From positions 5,821,346 to 5,885,345 of the forward strand of contig JACTAT010000016.1 of the NCBI GenBank assembly GCA_014526335.1: a stretch of DNA of 64,000 nt, in the 5' to 3' direction. The DNA is from Chrysaora quinquecirrha (Eukaryota > Cnidaria > Scyphozoa > Semaeostomeae > Pelagiidae). Positions within the stretch are counted from its first letter, which is position 1, and each line of letters begins with the position of its first letter. The notes beneath the pieces are model-generated. The model did not search any database, was not told where the DNA came from, and saw only the letters and a program-made list of their open reading frames with translations. Shown piece by piece: positions 1 through 12,800 of the stretch. Position numbers and translations under genes: made by a program.

Positions 1-101
1 TGTTTGTGTACTAGTATTTCTGTCTGCTATACTGCACTTTAGATGAGGATTTTACTCAAGAACTCTTGAAATTCTAACACTCACATAATTTTCATTTCTA
101 G

Positions 102-2522
102 ATGTCTTTCCAACGCCGTATGAAGGATTCAAACTGGTTGTGAATAAAGGACTGAGCAATCATTTTCAGATAAGTCACACTTTGAACCTGAGTGCAACAA
201 CACCAAGTTCCTATCATTTTGGTGCCACATATGTTGGCGAAAAACAAGTTAGCCCAACTGAGGTAAAATGTTAAATCTAGCATTGTTGCATATCTAGCTG
301 CACTTTCTAGACAAGTCAGCCCACTGCCAAATCAGCCCAGTATCAAGTCAGCCCACCCCTATGGACAAGTGGGACCACAACGTTTTTTATTAGTTATATT
401 GTAACATGGGGGATGTTTTGGGCTGCCACCTCAAAACCCCACTTTAACAGTGTACATGTACCATTACGTGTACAATTTTTTATATTTTAGTGGGCCAGTT
501 TGGTATATGCTGACAGGCCAAATTGTCTAACATAAAATGATCGACGGACTTGTCTATGGTGGGTCAACTTTGTAGTGGGCTGACTTATCCTGTTACCGTA
601 GCTGCACTTTTTGATTGGTGCATTTTGATCTGCATCTGGTTATGTAGTCTGCCTTAGTCAATGCTTCTGATGTGTATACTCAGAAGTGCTAAAAAAGCTT
701 AATTCACACAATCTTGCATATCTCTACAATTAAAAAACAATTCATGTGTATTCCATTGCATTCATATGTTTGTTGTCTACATGTGTACTCAATTCATTGT
801 TATTTATGGTAGTTTTCATTTTTCCCATCAAGGCTTATCCTGTTATCCTTGGCGACATTGATAACACTGGAAGTCTCAGTGCACAAATCATCCATCAATT
901 TTTCCCCAATTCAAAGAGCAAACTAGTCGTCCAGGTAAGATACTTGATATCCCATGCAAGTCCTTGTCAATTGGCAGAAAGATGATATTTTTCAATTTTT
1001 GTAATATAATTGTGAATATAATTGGAGTTGCCACTTGAGCTACTCTAAGGTGCCAAATAAATGGGGGGTCCAAATAAAAGGGGGTGGGAAATTTTTCAAA
1101 AATTTAATAAACGGGGGGTCCTAATAAGGTCCGGGGGTGGCAGAAAAATTCAAAATTAATAAACGGGGGTACATTTATTTGGCACCTTAGAGTACGTCAC
1201 TTGAGCTATATTTGCATGAGTTGCCACCGGTATTCTAGAAAAAAGACCCAGAGTACCCTAATTAGCCATCCTCATAAGGATAGGCAGCTGAGTTTACTGT
1301 AGGCTTGTGGAAAGTGGTCCCAACAACATATAAACCCACTTTCTATTGATCCTGGGCAGAATGCCTTGACCACTTAGTCATGCCACCCGTTACGTAGCTC
1401 AGAAAAGTTTTTTGAAGGTATTAGTTGTAGAGAGCTTCTACAAAAACACTCTGTCTTTGAGGTTGATTAGAAAAAATTCGTCTTTTTCTAGCTGTTAGCT
1501 ATAGTTTGCACTAGCAATTAAGGCTAGGTTAACACAAGAGAAAGCAGATCGGATCTAAAGTGGATCAGATCCAACAGTTCTAGTTTTAGTACGCATGGGC
1601 CTTCCGTTTATACAAGGCATGGTTCCGATCCACTTTTTTGTCTAGCAATTGATGCATGCGTGGTTAGCGACTACTTATAATGTAATTTGTAATAGTATTT
1701 TAAAATACAGCCAGTTTTGTATCGGATCTACCTGTTTACACGATGCAAAAGTAGATCGGGTCCAAACAGGAACCCTTTTCAAAGCGGTCCAAAAGTAGTC
1801 AGTTGGCGGGCCAGAACGGATTGGATCTACAAAATTGTGCTTAAACCCAAGGCTTATCCATACCAAAAGTGGATCGGCTCCACTTCTAATCTGATCTATT
1901 TTGGCTCGTATAAACTGTTTCCATGTTTCCACTGTTTCTCACAATTTTAAGCTTTATCTGTTTAATCTTTTAGACCCAGAAATCTCAGTTTAGCATGATA
2001 CAGGCAGACACAGAATATAGAGGCAAGGATTTCACTGCCACTATGACGTTGGGAAACATTGACATACTCAATGAATCTGGTATCGTAGTTGCTCATTACC
2101 TCCAAAAGCTGCTACCAAAATTAGACGTTGGAGCTGAGTTGCTTTACCACTATGGTGCTGGACAAGAGGCAGCGGCATTATCACTGGCTGCAAGATACAC
2201 TGCGGATAACTGGATTGCTGCTGGCACAGTTGGGCAGTCAGGCTGGCATGCTGCGTATTACCATAGAGGTAATGAAAACGTACAAGTTGGTGTTGAATAT
2301 GAATATAATTCCAGAGCTCAGGATGGATGCGTTAGTTTAGGTTACCAAGTGGACCTTCCAAAGGCTAATTTCACATTTAGGGGATTAGTTGATACTAATT
2401 GGACAGTTGCGGGATTTCTGGAAAAGAAGCTCCCACCTTTACCTTTTACGTTTGTTCTTAGTGGTATGATTAATCATCAGAAGAATCAAAGTAGGTTTGG
2501 ATTTGGATTGTTAATTGGTTAA
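102..2522 (+). CDS. TOMM40: TOMM40, mitochondrial outer-membrane import channel (3' exons, 5' end outside window)
   Basis: Last three coding exons: 102-262, 833-934 and 1974-2522, with stop TAA at 2520-2522. Each is bounded by AG/GT, and the frame stays open across both introns (the first exon enters in the middle of a codon). The product is the beta-barrel pore of the TOM complex, which admits nuclear-encoded precursors into mitochondria. Visible family hallmarks are [10 protein letters not shown] and [12 protein letters not shown] in the first exon, [13 protein letters not shown] in the second, and in the last exon [21 protein letters not shown] and [16 protein letters not shown]. The C-terminal strand ends FGFGLLIG, which fits the beta-signal read by the sorting and assembly machinery. 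These exons match the C-terminal two thirds of animal TOM40; the N-terminal exons lie left of position 1. Introns hold MITEs (307-598, 1043-1192) and a degenerate repeat (about 1531-1950). Confidence 0.95.
307..598. mobile_element. MITE with GTCAGCCCACT termini, copy 1
   Basis: A 292-bp element in a TOMM40 intron. The left end contains ACAAGTCAGCCCACTGCC and the right end contains the inverted version GTAGTGGGCTGACTT. It is flanked on both sides by the direct repeat TAGCTGCACTTT (295-306 and 599-610). A second copy sits in RPL19 intron 1 (57135-57422). No protein is encoded. The interior of the element carries several extra copies of the CAGCCCA word. Confidence 0.7.
1043..1192. mobile_element. 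TA-flanked MITE (CTCTAAGGTGCC ends)
   Basis: A 150-bp element in the second TOMM40 intron of the window. Its ends CTCTAAGGTGCCAAATAAA are inverted at the right border, and TA flanks both sides (1041-1042, 1193-1194), as in Tc1/mariner-type insertion. The interior holds G-rich runs of the 'ggggggtcc' kind. Related elements lie at 14592-14950 and 40346-40632. Confidence 0.65.
1531..1950. repeat. degenerate interspersed repeat rich in GATC(C/T) words
   Basis: Intronic stretch with many copies of GATCGGATC-, GTGGATCGG- and GATCCAAC-like words in both orientations and a run reading 'tgtttacacga'. The same style of sequence recurs at about 44930-45450. It looks like an old, diverged inverted-repeat element. 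Exact borders cannot be set. Confidence 0.35.
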
Positions 2523-4645
2523 GTAGTACTTTTGATCTTATGTTTTTCACAGTATTTCTGTCATGAGGATGTTAGGCAATGTTAATGTTTACACGAAGTC
2601 GGATTCAATCCGGTACTCTATGATTCGATACCGGATTGGCGCTGACGACGATGATGAATACTATATGAAATAAGTACGCTTATGAATACGGTATGAAATT
2701 AAAAAGATATCGTGTAAGCTCCCCAATCCTATACGAAGCAATCCTTAGCTTTTGAAAACCTTAAATTTCGAAGTTTCTGTGTTCACCTCAGGGCGAATTG
2801 GAAGTTGGGCGAAACGTCTTGAAAGCAAACGATTCGGGTCCAGTGTAAATTCCATAATAAAACGCCGCTTATATTTCCCGATGTTACGTCATGAACCACA
2901 AATTACAATGTGAAGCTTAAGCCCTGGTCAAAAGATCAAACATTGCTTGTCAAACATTTAGATTTGTTAGATTTGACCGTCTGCCACGTTTCAAAATATT
3001 TCTTGAAAAGCAGAATTGCTTGGCAATGTTTTAGGAAAGCTTAGAAAACATTTTCTGCTTGTCAGAAGTATGCTTAACAGAATGTTTAACCATCATTGTT
3101 TTCCAACGTGGCCAATGTTTGATCGTTTAGCCAGGGCCTAAGTTAAAAGATATCTTTGGGCAAAGATGATTTCCTGATTAAGTTTTTAGAGCTGTGATAT
3201 TTAAGACATAAGTACAATTCCTTATACTGTTAATTTGTGCGTGATGTGTTTAGTATGAACGTTCTAGTAAGAAATCTATTAAGAGAACTTTTTTGTGAAC
3301 TTTTCGTCGTGAGACTGTTCTGGTATTTTAATGAAACTTTCAATGGAAGAAAATGTTTTAGTATTGTTTCAGTCGACAATATATATAGCATAGCCATAGC
3401 CAATAAAATTTCATTGTAGCATCACGAAAAATTTGAGTTTGTCTGATTCGACTCTGTGGAGCGGGATTTTATGATTCTGGATCCGGGGAGGGGGGGTAAC
3501 ATTATCGGTTCTGCACCCGCAATGTTTCGTTGGAGAAAATGCTGTCTACAGAAATAATGTTTCGATTCTCCTGCTATTGTGCGCTCAAAATTTTTAATCA
3601 ATTCCATTTTAAGTATTCACAGCAATAAATATAATATATACAAACAAATTTCTCAGCAATTGCAAAAGCTGTAATTTCCCTGTAACTTACAATATACCTG
3701 AAAAAGTTTTGCAAGCAAAAGAATATAGGTTACACGTTTTTTCACGCATTTTACAAGAATCCTAGCTCGAGGACTAATTCTAAATCCAAACGATCAAACA
3801 TTGTTGATCAAACATTAGAGATTTGCTTTACAAGCAATGCTTGATTGTTTGACCACGTCACAAAACATTGTTTGCCAAGCCTGATTCCTTCAGCAATTTT
3901 GTGGGCTTCAAAAACACTTAATGCTTGCATTAAGCAAAATATGTTTGGCGAGCGATGTTTTGTGATATGGTCAAACGGTCAAACACTGTTTGTGGAGAAA
4001 ATTTTCTTAAAGCATTGAAAAACAATGTTTGGTCGCTTGGCCAAAGCCTTACTTTGAGAAACGCATCTAGAAATCCCACGCTAGTCCAAAACAGAGTGGT
4101 TCGACAAAATGTTTTCAAACGTCACAAACATTGCTCGACAAGCATGAATAAGCAGAATTCGTTGCGCGATGTTTATGAAAATGTTCAACAGCATTTTTGG
4201 TTTGAAGCATACAAATAATGTTTTAGCAATGTTTTTGCAACGTAGCCAATCGGTTAAACAGTTTCCTTATCAAGTGAATTTCAAATGTTTGAAAAACAAT
4301 GATCGTTTGGAAGGGACAAAGTTTCAAGAGGAACCGACTGATTGCATCTCGGACTGAAATTCGTGCGTGGTGTAACAGGAATAGAAAACAGCGGCAGTCG
4401 CGGAACCAGTTGCCTGAAACTCTGCGATTCCCTAGCCTGCGGGCAGACTTCCTTTGCAACACCATGTATTGGTATGGAGACTAAAGTTTTACAAAGTCAC
4501 AATTACGTAGAAGGTTCTTGCTTTCTACCTGAATTTTCTTTGCTTTTTTCCATGATTCTATGATCATCAGTTCTCGCTCTAAAAGCTGCCATTGTTGTTG
4601 TTTTCCTCAGTTGCTTCAAACCAAATAATTCGAATTTCTGTTATT
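2523..4645. other. intergenic region between TOMM40 and the JHY-like gene, largely repeat-derived
   Basis: TOMM40 3' UTR followed by two degenerate copies of the CAAACATTG / TTTGATCGTTTGG repeat family: about 2916-3142 (ends TTAAGCCCTGGTCAAAAG and CCAGGGCCTAA) and about 3771-4051, with a further decayed unit to about 4330. I see no convincing gene. The short open frames here are repeat sequence. Confidence 0.6.
2856..2861 (+). terminator. possible TOMM40 polyadenylation signal
   Basis: AATAAA 334 nt after the TOMM40 stop. Another AATAAA lies at 3402-3407. Which one is used cannot be told from sequence. Confidence 0.35.
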
Positions 4646-7600
4646 TCAAGACTTGACCTCCTTGATTATTCCTGCCAAATTCTTTCGCATTTCTTCGATG
4701 GCTTTTTTCTCAGCTTCGTGCCTCTGTTTCATGATTTCCAAAGCAGAAAGCTCTTTCCTATCATCAGTAGCTGGTCTTGTTCGTACTGGTTGCTTTGGTG
4801 ACTTCTTAGCGAAATTTTTTATGTTTTTGGCATATTCTAGTGCCTGGAAGGCAAAGACCGAGTGATTAAAACCCTGATAGTGTGTTTGAAGAGGGGCGCT
4901 TACAGATATCTTATCGGTTTGGACCTACACACTTTTTTTTATAAGAATACAGTCTATAAGAATATTCAGGCTCAAAATTGCCAAAGAACAATGAATTAGG
5001 ATATTCTTATAAAAAAAGTGTATACAAAAGCAAATTTTTTTTCTATTGACTAAGCTAAGACAGTAATAATAGAAGAAGGGCACTAACTAGATGGAGAACT
5101 CGTTTAGATTTCCAAATTACGCTTCTAGAATTACATTGAACAGCAGCAACAAGCAACTGCAAAAACACGACGAACAAAGTGACCACCCCACCGGCGATCA
5201 GAAGACGATTTTATTGGGAAACGTTCATATGAGCAAAACAATCCCCGATCTATCGACCAATCACCGACTATTACGAATATATGGAGATCACACTTGAAGT
5301 GGAGGTTTATAGTCCTTCTCTTCTAGCCTTAGGCTGCTCACCGAACTTGACACTCGGCCTTGTCTGGATATATATATATGCAGTCTATCACTCATAATTA
5401 CCAACAAGGTATGAGGGGTCATAAGGGGGGTCAAAAACCGTAAAACCACCAACTTTTGAAGTATCCATTTTGCACCGAAAAACTCTAAAATCACACCGAT
5501 AATTGAGAAACCTCGAAAACATACTTTTAGAAGGCAAAAAACAGTAAAAACACTCTCAAAATGACGAAAGAAACGGCGAACCGTCATGCCTGACAATCCC
5601 CTCGGGAATCTCCATCTATACCTAAACATTTGGGCAGATAGGCACATTTGTGTTAAGGCCGAGGTTGTTCTCTGCGCGATCGCAAATGGAAAGACCATAC
5701 GCAATCACTCTCAGTCTGGCCGCTCGAAGGTGGAAAATTGAATTGATACTATAGATAAAGATTGATTCTATCAATTTGATAGAGAACTATGTATCCAACT
5801 CTTGATCTGCCTGCCTCATCTATTGTATGTTTCAGTCGGTCATATTCTATTTGGTTAAAAATAAAAGAAAAACATCCTTACAGCGATTCTTCTTGATTCT
5901 TTCGTTCTTTCTTTAGAAGAAGGTGCAGGAGCTGACCTGACTTTCTTCATTTTCGCATTTTGTTGATTATGTGCTGCAACGGCTGAGGCATACTCTTTCT
6001 TTTTCTCAGCTCTCGCTTTCTGAAAAGTAAACGTAATATACATTAGAATGTGGCACCTCTATTCCGAGGTGCCGGAAGCAAGGCATCGAAGCACCAGGCA
6101 GCGTGGGCAAAGCAACAAATTCAGGGAAAAACAATAGGAAAATCAAAGAATTTCATAATTTTTACGGGGGGCAAGGGGGCAACTGCCTCCACCCAGCTGC
6201 CTCATGCTTCTGACACCCTTGCCTCTATTAGCAGACACCTCTATCGCCTCTATACAACAGGCACCTCAAAAAACTCTATATTTCTGTCCAAGAGGTCATT
6301 TCTTTGAGAAAAACCATCCTTGAGCGGCACTTTGTATTATATTATTTGGGTGCTGGGGATTTGCCACCTGGGACAGTATTGATTTTCACAATTTTGGTAT
6401 ATGAAATGGTGTCAGGTATACATTTGTGAAAATTGGTACAAGGTCAGGTATGATTTTTTATGCTTGGGGGAACGTCCCTTGCATGCACCACATGTGGGAG
6501 AAAACATCGCTGCATTGCATCCTCCAAAAAAATTGCTGATCATTCAATCATTCATTCCTTTTGATTAAGGGTGTATTTTTTGGCCTGCGGGCTCAAATCA
6601 ATTAAATACCAGCATTCGCATATGAAAATACTTGCTTGCTCACCTTTGCAAGGTAATCTTCTGATACCAAATCAGGACCAAGTGATTTTTGTAACTTTAT
6701 ATCTTTGTTAATCACACGATATTCTTTTAAGCTATACTTTTTATAATTATGTGGCGACTTCTTTTCAAGATGCTGAGCTGCGTAGCTAGAAGTTTCATCC
6801 CCTTCAACAGGATTTCGGTTTTGCAAAACAGAGTGTATCCCAGCATAGCTTGCTCTTTTGTTTGGCTCAGGGGGTTTAGATATGCTTGATAGTGGGTATT
6901 CAGGAAAGTTTTGGAAGGCTCTGTTAGCTCCCAAGTTAATGTCCTGTTGAGTATAACCACTATTGTAATTATTATTATGATTATAACCAATGTCCATAAC
7001 TTCTGGATAATTCAGTTGTGCATATGGTTGGGGGAAAGGCAAATTCAAAACATCATTTTTCAAGTTATTTTCTTCCTCCCTTATCATTTCATCAAGCCGA
7101 GAAATTTCTATGTTTTCCCTCAAATGCTTCAATTGATCCTTGCCTCCAGAGCCATCTACATGTGCTCCCATTGACGTCCCATCCAAAGGAATCTGATTCC
7201 TGTCTGACTGCATTTCAAATCCAAAATTCCTGTCATCTTTGGTTGTGGTACCTTTATTCCGATTTGAGTCTACATTTTTTGTTTTCTTTTTATTTCCATT
7301 TCTCTCATCCAAATACTTCTGACGATATGATGTTTTCTTTGCTTTTGAAATATCCAACTTATTCTTTTCTAGAAATCGTGGATTTGGCTCTTTGTATCTA
7401 AATTTTGGTACCAGTTGACTCTCCTTGCGTTTGGGAAATTCACCTTCATCATTTAGGTCATTTCGTTCAAAATCATTATCTTTTGGAATCAAAGATAATT
7501 TTTCATGAGCTTCCCCCTGTTCTGTTTGTGATTCCTCTAACGAATCATTTAAAATCATATTCTTATAGTATTCATAATAATTTTCAAGTTCATTGTATTC

Positions 7601-7963
7601 TAAAAAATTTCTATTATTATCCTCATGAACCCAGCTCTTCTGAGAGTCAGCTTTGTCTGAACTTCTTGAGAAATTTTCTCTAGCCCCAACTAAATCATTT
7701 TGCATTTCACCGTCTCGGGTATCATTTGAGCCCGTAGAATCATTTTCTTCATTATCATGTCTGTCGACAGTCAGGATGTCAAAATTTGGCTCCATGTTAG
7801 CGTCATCTCCCACATCATGATCATCATCATGTCTTTCAACTCCAACAAGACTGTCGGGCCTATCCACGGAATTATAGGCGTAATCCCGTTTATTCATATT
7901 TAGGTAAGATAACAAACTTTCCAAACGTTCGTTTGAATGTATAAACACTGAATTTTCGGACAT
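4646..7963 (-). CDS. JHY-like (C11orf63-like) protein, tentative
   Basis: Three exons on the minus strand: 7963-6644 (start ATG at 7963), 6019-5882 and 4843-4646 (stop TGA). Splice sites AAG/GTGAGC, CAG/AAAG, GCT/GTAAGG and CAG/GCA keep one frame, giving about 551 residues. Roughly the first 400 residues are acidic, Asn/Asp/Lys-rich and probably disordered. The conserved-looking part is C-terminal: a YSLKEYRVINKDIKLQKSLGPD block at the end of exon 1, then Lys/Glu-rich helices containing KKEYASAVAAHNQQN and ALEYAKNIKNFAKK. This layout recalls the JHY family of cilium-linked proteins, whose C-terminal motif has a YTL..Y..L...V.L.GLGP pattern. That match is from memory and the family assignment is unsure; the gene structure itself is well supported. 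A MITE (4928-5020) lies in the second intron. Confidence 0.55.
4928..5020. mobile_element. short TA-flanked MITE, CAC..TTTTTTTTATAAG family
   Basis: A 93-bp element in intron 2 of the JHY-like gene. The ends CACACTTTTTTTTATAAGAA and its inverse are directly flanked by TA (4926-4927 and 5021-5022). It is the shortest member of the family also seen at 10423, 12018, 36657, 45451, 46596, 49469 and 51309. Confidence 0.7.
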
Positions 7964-9888
7964 TTAGCAGCGATCTTCGTGAACAAACCATTCTTCGCGG
8001 ACCATCTCCATTAGCCTTAGGCTTAGGCCCGTCCGTCCCGTCCACCGTTCTTGAAGGGCATCAATTTTATTTCTTCGCTGCTTCGGGTCAATTTTACTCC
8101 GAGCCTCAAATCTTCAACCATAAAACGACAACTCTAGCCTTTATAATGCAATATATAAAAAGTAAGACCACTTTGTGTAGTTGTTTATGAGAAAGATTAA
8201 AACTTTCGTGAAACAAAATCCTTTCCTGTCCCTGACTTCAAATGTTATGACGATTTTAATGCGATTATTAGGAGGCATGGTTTTCAAACGCAACGCACTG
8301 CCTTGGCAACCTGTGGTCAGGTCTCAGGTGGTCTCCTCTCCTGACGGGTGATTCTGGTGGGGGCGATGAAAAAGGGGTTCACTCGGGCGTTCACAAGCCA
8401 TTAGGTACAGCGTGTCTTCCAAAATAAAAACTTTTTAACTAAATCAAATTTTTTGATTGAATATCAATCATTGTATTTGATTTAGACGGGGGCAACAAAC
8501 TCTGAGAATGAGACCAGATGAAGGTGAAATGGTGTTTTAGCGCCAGTCGCTAGGATCTCAGTAGTAGGTTAACTAATCCAGACCTCGACCCTGGCTGTGA
8601 CGCTACCGTGGCTGGGCTCGAACCCTGACCAAACTGAGCTTCTGACACCAAGAGTCAGCTGGATTACACCACGACGCCACAGCACCTTCAGACCATGCAA
8701 AACAAGGCAGTGGAAAGGAATGTAATAACAGTACCTTGCTTATGTTAAAAGCAAAAACATCGCTCAATGCTGGAGATGAATGCTCCCCACTTGCATCCAC
8801 AATGCCGAGACAATGTGGCTGAGGCGTCGCATCTTACGGTGGTTCCCGTTACAGGAAATCGCTATTCTCCCGTGAATCTTCTACCAGCCTACGGGGTGGG
8901 ACTATCCGGCCTCCAGACCATATGCTTACGCTTGGATATCCCGCCAGCTTCCGACTCACACACTGAACAATTATAGATGAAACCGTCTTAATACTAATAC
9001 GATATCTAAAAGAGGTCAATGAAGCTAGAAAACGTCCCCTTGAGCCGTGAATTTCCCACATTCATCGCTTTCATTGGTATCGTTATGGATTTTTCATTTT
9101 TATTTTTTTCTCTTTTTCTTTCTCTCTGATCTTTTTGTTATTCGTTTGTTTGTATTAGATTATACATTATACATTAGATTATACTAAGCAGCCATGCCTG
9201 TAAAAAGGTAGTGTGGAATTACGGATTAAAAAAAAAAACTGATAGAATTTCTTCAAGTAATTCAGGCAATTGTGGGATAAACTTTGTCGCGCATGCGTTA
9301 CTTTTTAGACTCTCGGACTTCAATACTTCTGTTCGAAGTTAAAATTGACTTACCATGAAAGATACTTATAAGATAACATTGATGAATATCTTCAACTGTT
9401 TTAAGGAAGTGGGTGTCAGTGCATCGGCTATTAAACGGCCTGCATTTCAAACTACCATTATACATCCGTGATTGGCCTCAGACACATTGGTGACTTTGTG
9501 GATGCAAGTGGGGAGTATCAAATTAAAGTAGCTACAAATCCATCCTGTTTGCTCGCCTGTTTTTAGGTCAAGTCACAACAAAATATCATTTAAAATTTAC
9601 TTTAGCTAAAACCTTTGACTGGATTTCCGATTTTGGGCGCGTGAACGTGATATGGAAGATATTTCGACGTGATCGCGCGGGGGGCACGTCTAGCGGGAAG
9701 GGCAGCAAAGTCTGGCGGCAGAAGAGAAAACAATTGTACATCTACTGTATTTCATCTCTAATTCAATTAGCAGAACTCTCTTTTGATAAGACAAAATCGA
9801 AGAAAAAACAATAAAAAAACATAAAAAGAATGGTTAGTAGTATCTTTAAAGCATTCAGTAAAGAATACTGCTATTGTTTTAAATGTTT
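7964..9888. other. intergenic region upstream of the JHY-like gene, downstream of the SR gene
   Basis: The 5' flank of the JHY-like gene is followed by a SINE (8521-8690). From about 8800 to 9060 there is a GC-richer stretch of unknown origin that may be an old repeat; the rest is AT-rich. No coding region or RNA gene could be supported. Confidence 0.5.
8521..8690 (-). mobile_element. tRNA-derived SINE, copy 1
   Basis: On the minus strand it reads GGTGCTGTGGCGTCGTGGTG, then a pol III B-box-like GGGTTCGAGCCC, followed by a conserved tail with GTAGCGTCAC and AACCTACTACTGAGATCC. It is almost collinear with 35478-35650 (plus strand); a partial copy is at 12048-12127. The short word AGACCA on both sides may be a target duplication. 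Confidence 0.75.
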
Positions 9889-12800
9889 TTAGTAATCACC
9901 AGGATTTGATTTGCCTGGGCTCACTGGTCTTGGTGATCTCGAGACTGATCTGGAATAAGATCGTTTTCGCTGAGGTGATCTTGATCTGGATCGCGAGAAT
10001 GACCGTCTTGGGGATCTGGAGCGCGATTTGGATCGATCTGTGCGTTTGTGCATAGGTGTATCCTGAAACGTAATAAAAATACAAGTGTCATAAAAATGAA
10101 TACTGAACTTTCCTATGACAAGAATCAATATTAATGCAAGATGCTGACGAACATAGTTATGAAATGAACATGCTGACGAATACAGACTGAAATAAATATG
10201 CTGAAGAACACAGTACTAAAGTGACGAATACATTGAGAAATGAACGTGCTGACGAAGACAAATATGAAACAATATTCTTTAAATGCTTACATTAATAAGA
10301 CGGATTCTTTTCCCATACAGTTCAGAGTTATCAAGCTTCCTCATTGATGTTGTGACATCTTTGTATGAAACAAACTCCACTACCCTACAAAACAATATTT
10401 TCACTTAATAACAAGACAGATACACGCTTTTTTTATATAAAGAACCACTTTATAAGGAACCCACATGTAGAAGGCCCGAAAATTTAAAGAACTAATACTA
10501 CTAGAGACAAAATAACTAAAGAACTTTTTATTGTTGAATAGTTTTATCACTGCAAATAATCAAGAATTAGAAAGCCGGTTCCATTCATTTGCGGTCGAGA
10601 ATCACACAAATTGTACGTGAAGCATGTATCAAATGTTTCCTAGAGTAGTCTCGAGCTTTTCTCACATGCAAGTGTCTCTCTTTTATTGTTGAGATCACTG
10701 TATGTGCAGTTAAAATTAAGGAACTATTACGGAACTTTTTTAACTACAATTGCCTCAACAGAGGTAAAAAAATAAGGAACTTTAAGAACTAGACCCTGAG
10801 GTAGGTTCCTTATAAAAAAAAGCGTATAAGGTATAGTTTTGAAATTATGGAAAGGTTCACTGGTCATAAGCAAGTCTTTTATCCTCAGAAAAACATACCC
10901 TTCTCCAATTCTTTCTTTGTGACATTTTGTGAAAGCAACTTCACCAATCTTCCTGAAATGATCCTTGAGGTCCTTAGAGGAAACAATCAATTACAGGAAT
11001 TCCTTTTTCCAGTAAAGAAGACCAAAGTCAGTTTCATTATACAGCATCAATTTCATTGCCCCTTGTCAGATAAATAAAATTAGAGCAATGGGCTACTGCA
11101 GCTGATGGAAACCAGGTACAGTAGCACAAAGGACCCATTTTTGGATGAAATTTCAGATAGCCAAGACGCCCTCTTTACATGAGAATTTTCAACAAGTGCT
11201 AAATTTGACAGCAATGCTTATTTTGTTTCTTGTTTGCATGAAATCTCAGCACGGGCCACACATGACAGGAATTTTGTGGTTTCCCTATTGTTTGCGACTG
11301 GCCTTTCAGTATCAGCTCAATGCAGCCCATGAAATGCCCCTTCCCAAAGTTATATGCGATCAAATTTTGTATGGGAATCAATAGGAATTGATCAAAAGAT
11401 GTCAAAAATTGAGGGCTTTCAAGCTAGAAAGGTGAACAATTTGGACTTTTATGCAGTAACTGTAGCACTGGAGTTCATTGCATCGCATTGACCCCCTATA
11501 CCCTTTTTAGCAGAAACAAGATGATAATTAACGAGCCATCACTATGTCAAACCACTCAGCTCTGAGCACAGTACTTTACTCAGCTAACCTACAGTAGCAA
11601 CCTACCTTCATAAGACTGCTTTTACTTATTTACATGCTTATAACTGATTTTTTCTTAGAATTTGAACTTACCATGTGTTATAAAAGACCAAAAAGAACCA
11701 GGGGACCAAACCAACATGACAGATAAAGAATTACTGATGCCAACTAGAAACTAAGGCAGTTGCATCTTTGTGCCAGGAATAGGCCACATTATGAATGAAC
11801 ACAGAAAGCCAAAAAATTTGAGACTGGACCAAGCCAGGACATTTTAACCACACCATTTGAATCAATGCTTGGTATCAGACCAAGCTGAATTTTAATAACT
11901 TCATGGCCAAACGAATGACCAGAGAGATATCAGAACTCACACCCAAGCCAAGAAAACATTTATCTATTAAAGTAGGAAGATCAAAAAAATCAAAATTATG
12001 AATCCTAATGTTAAATACACTCATTTTTTATAAGAAACTTCATAATGAAGGTGCAGGGTTCAAGCTCCAGCTACAGTAGCGTCACAACCAGGGTCAAGGT
12101 CTCAATTATAGTAAACCTACTACTGCACACTAGCTAATCAAAATGCACTTCTGTTGTGGATAAGCACTACTGTGGTGTTATTTTTTGCATACTGTGGTGA
12201 TGTTTTTTGCATACTGTGGTGGATAAGCTCTACTGTGGTGGCATATTTTGCATACTGTGGTGGGTTATTATGCTTGATGTGGTGGTATTTTTTGCATACT
12301 GTAGTGGATTTTGTGGTTTTAGACATAGGTTGGATCTATAGACATTTGCTATGATTTTGTATCCACCAGTCCATTCCAAACTCAAGAAACCCCTCCATAA
12401 CTTTAGAACCAAAGTTTCTTATAAAAATTGAGTGTACTTCTAGTTTTTTTAACAACCATTGGAAAAAAATGCTGGTTTTCCTTAACCTGAAGTCTTAATA
12501 TTTATGCTAAAGTAAATATATTTATATCATAAATATTGATGAAGATGACTATATGCAGAGAAGACACATGGCTTATTATCTAAAGATAATACTTTATTAA
12601 CCTATTAACATATTTACCTGCCATCCACATCTGCTTGATAGGTTTTCAACAATGATTCTGTTATCTGTATTATATGGTGCTCCATATCGACTGAAGAGAA
12701 AAATATTTACATCAAGAGGTGTAGGGGCTTTTTCCGTCAAAACAAGTAAATTCTATAGAAACAAAGTTTGGAATTCTCTTGTTAAAGATTCAGGGAATGC

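Noticed and set aside
5288..5704. 138-residue minus-strand open frame
   Set aside because: It lies in an intron of the JHY-like gene, has no recognisable domain, and the sequence resembles repeat-derived DNA.
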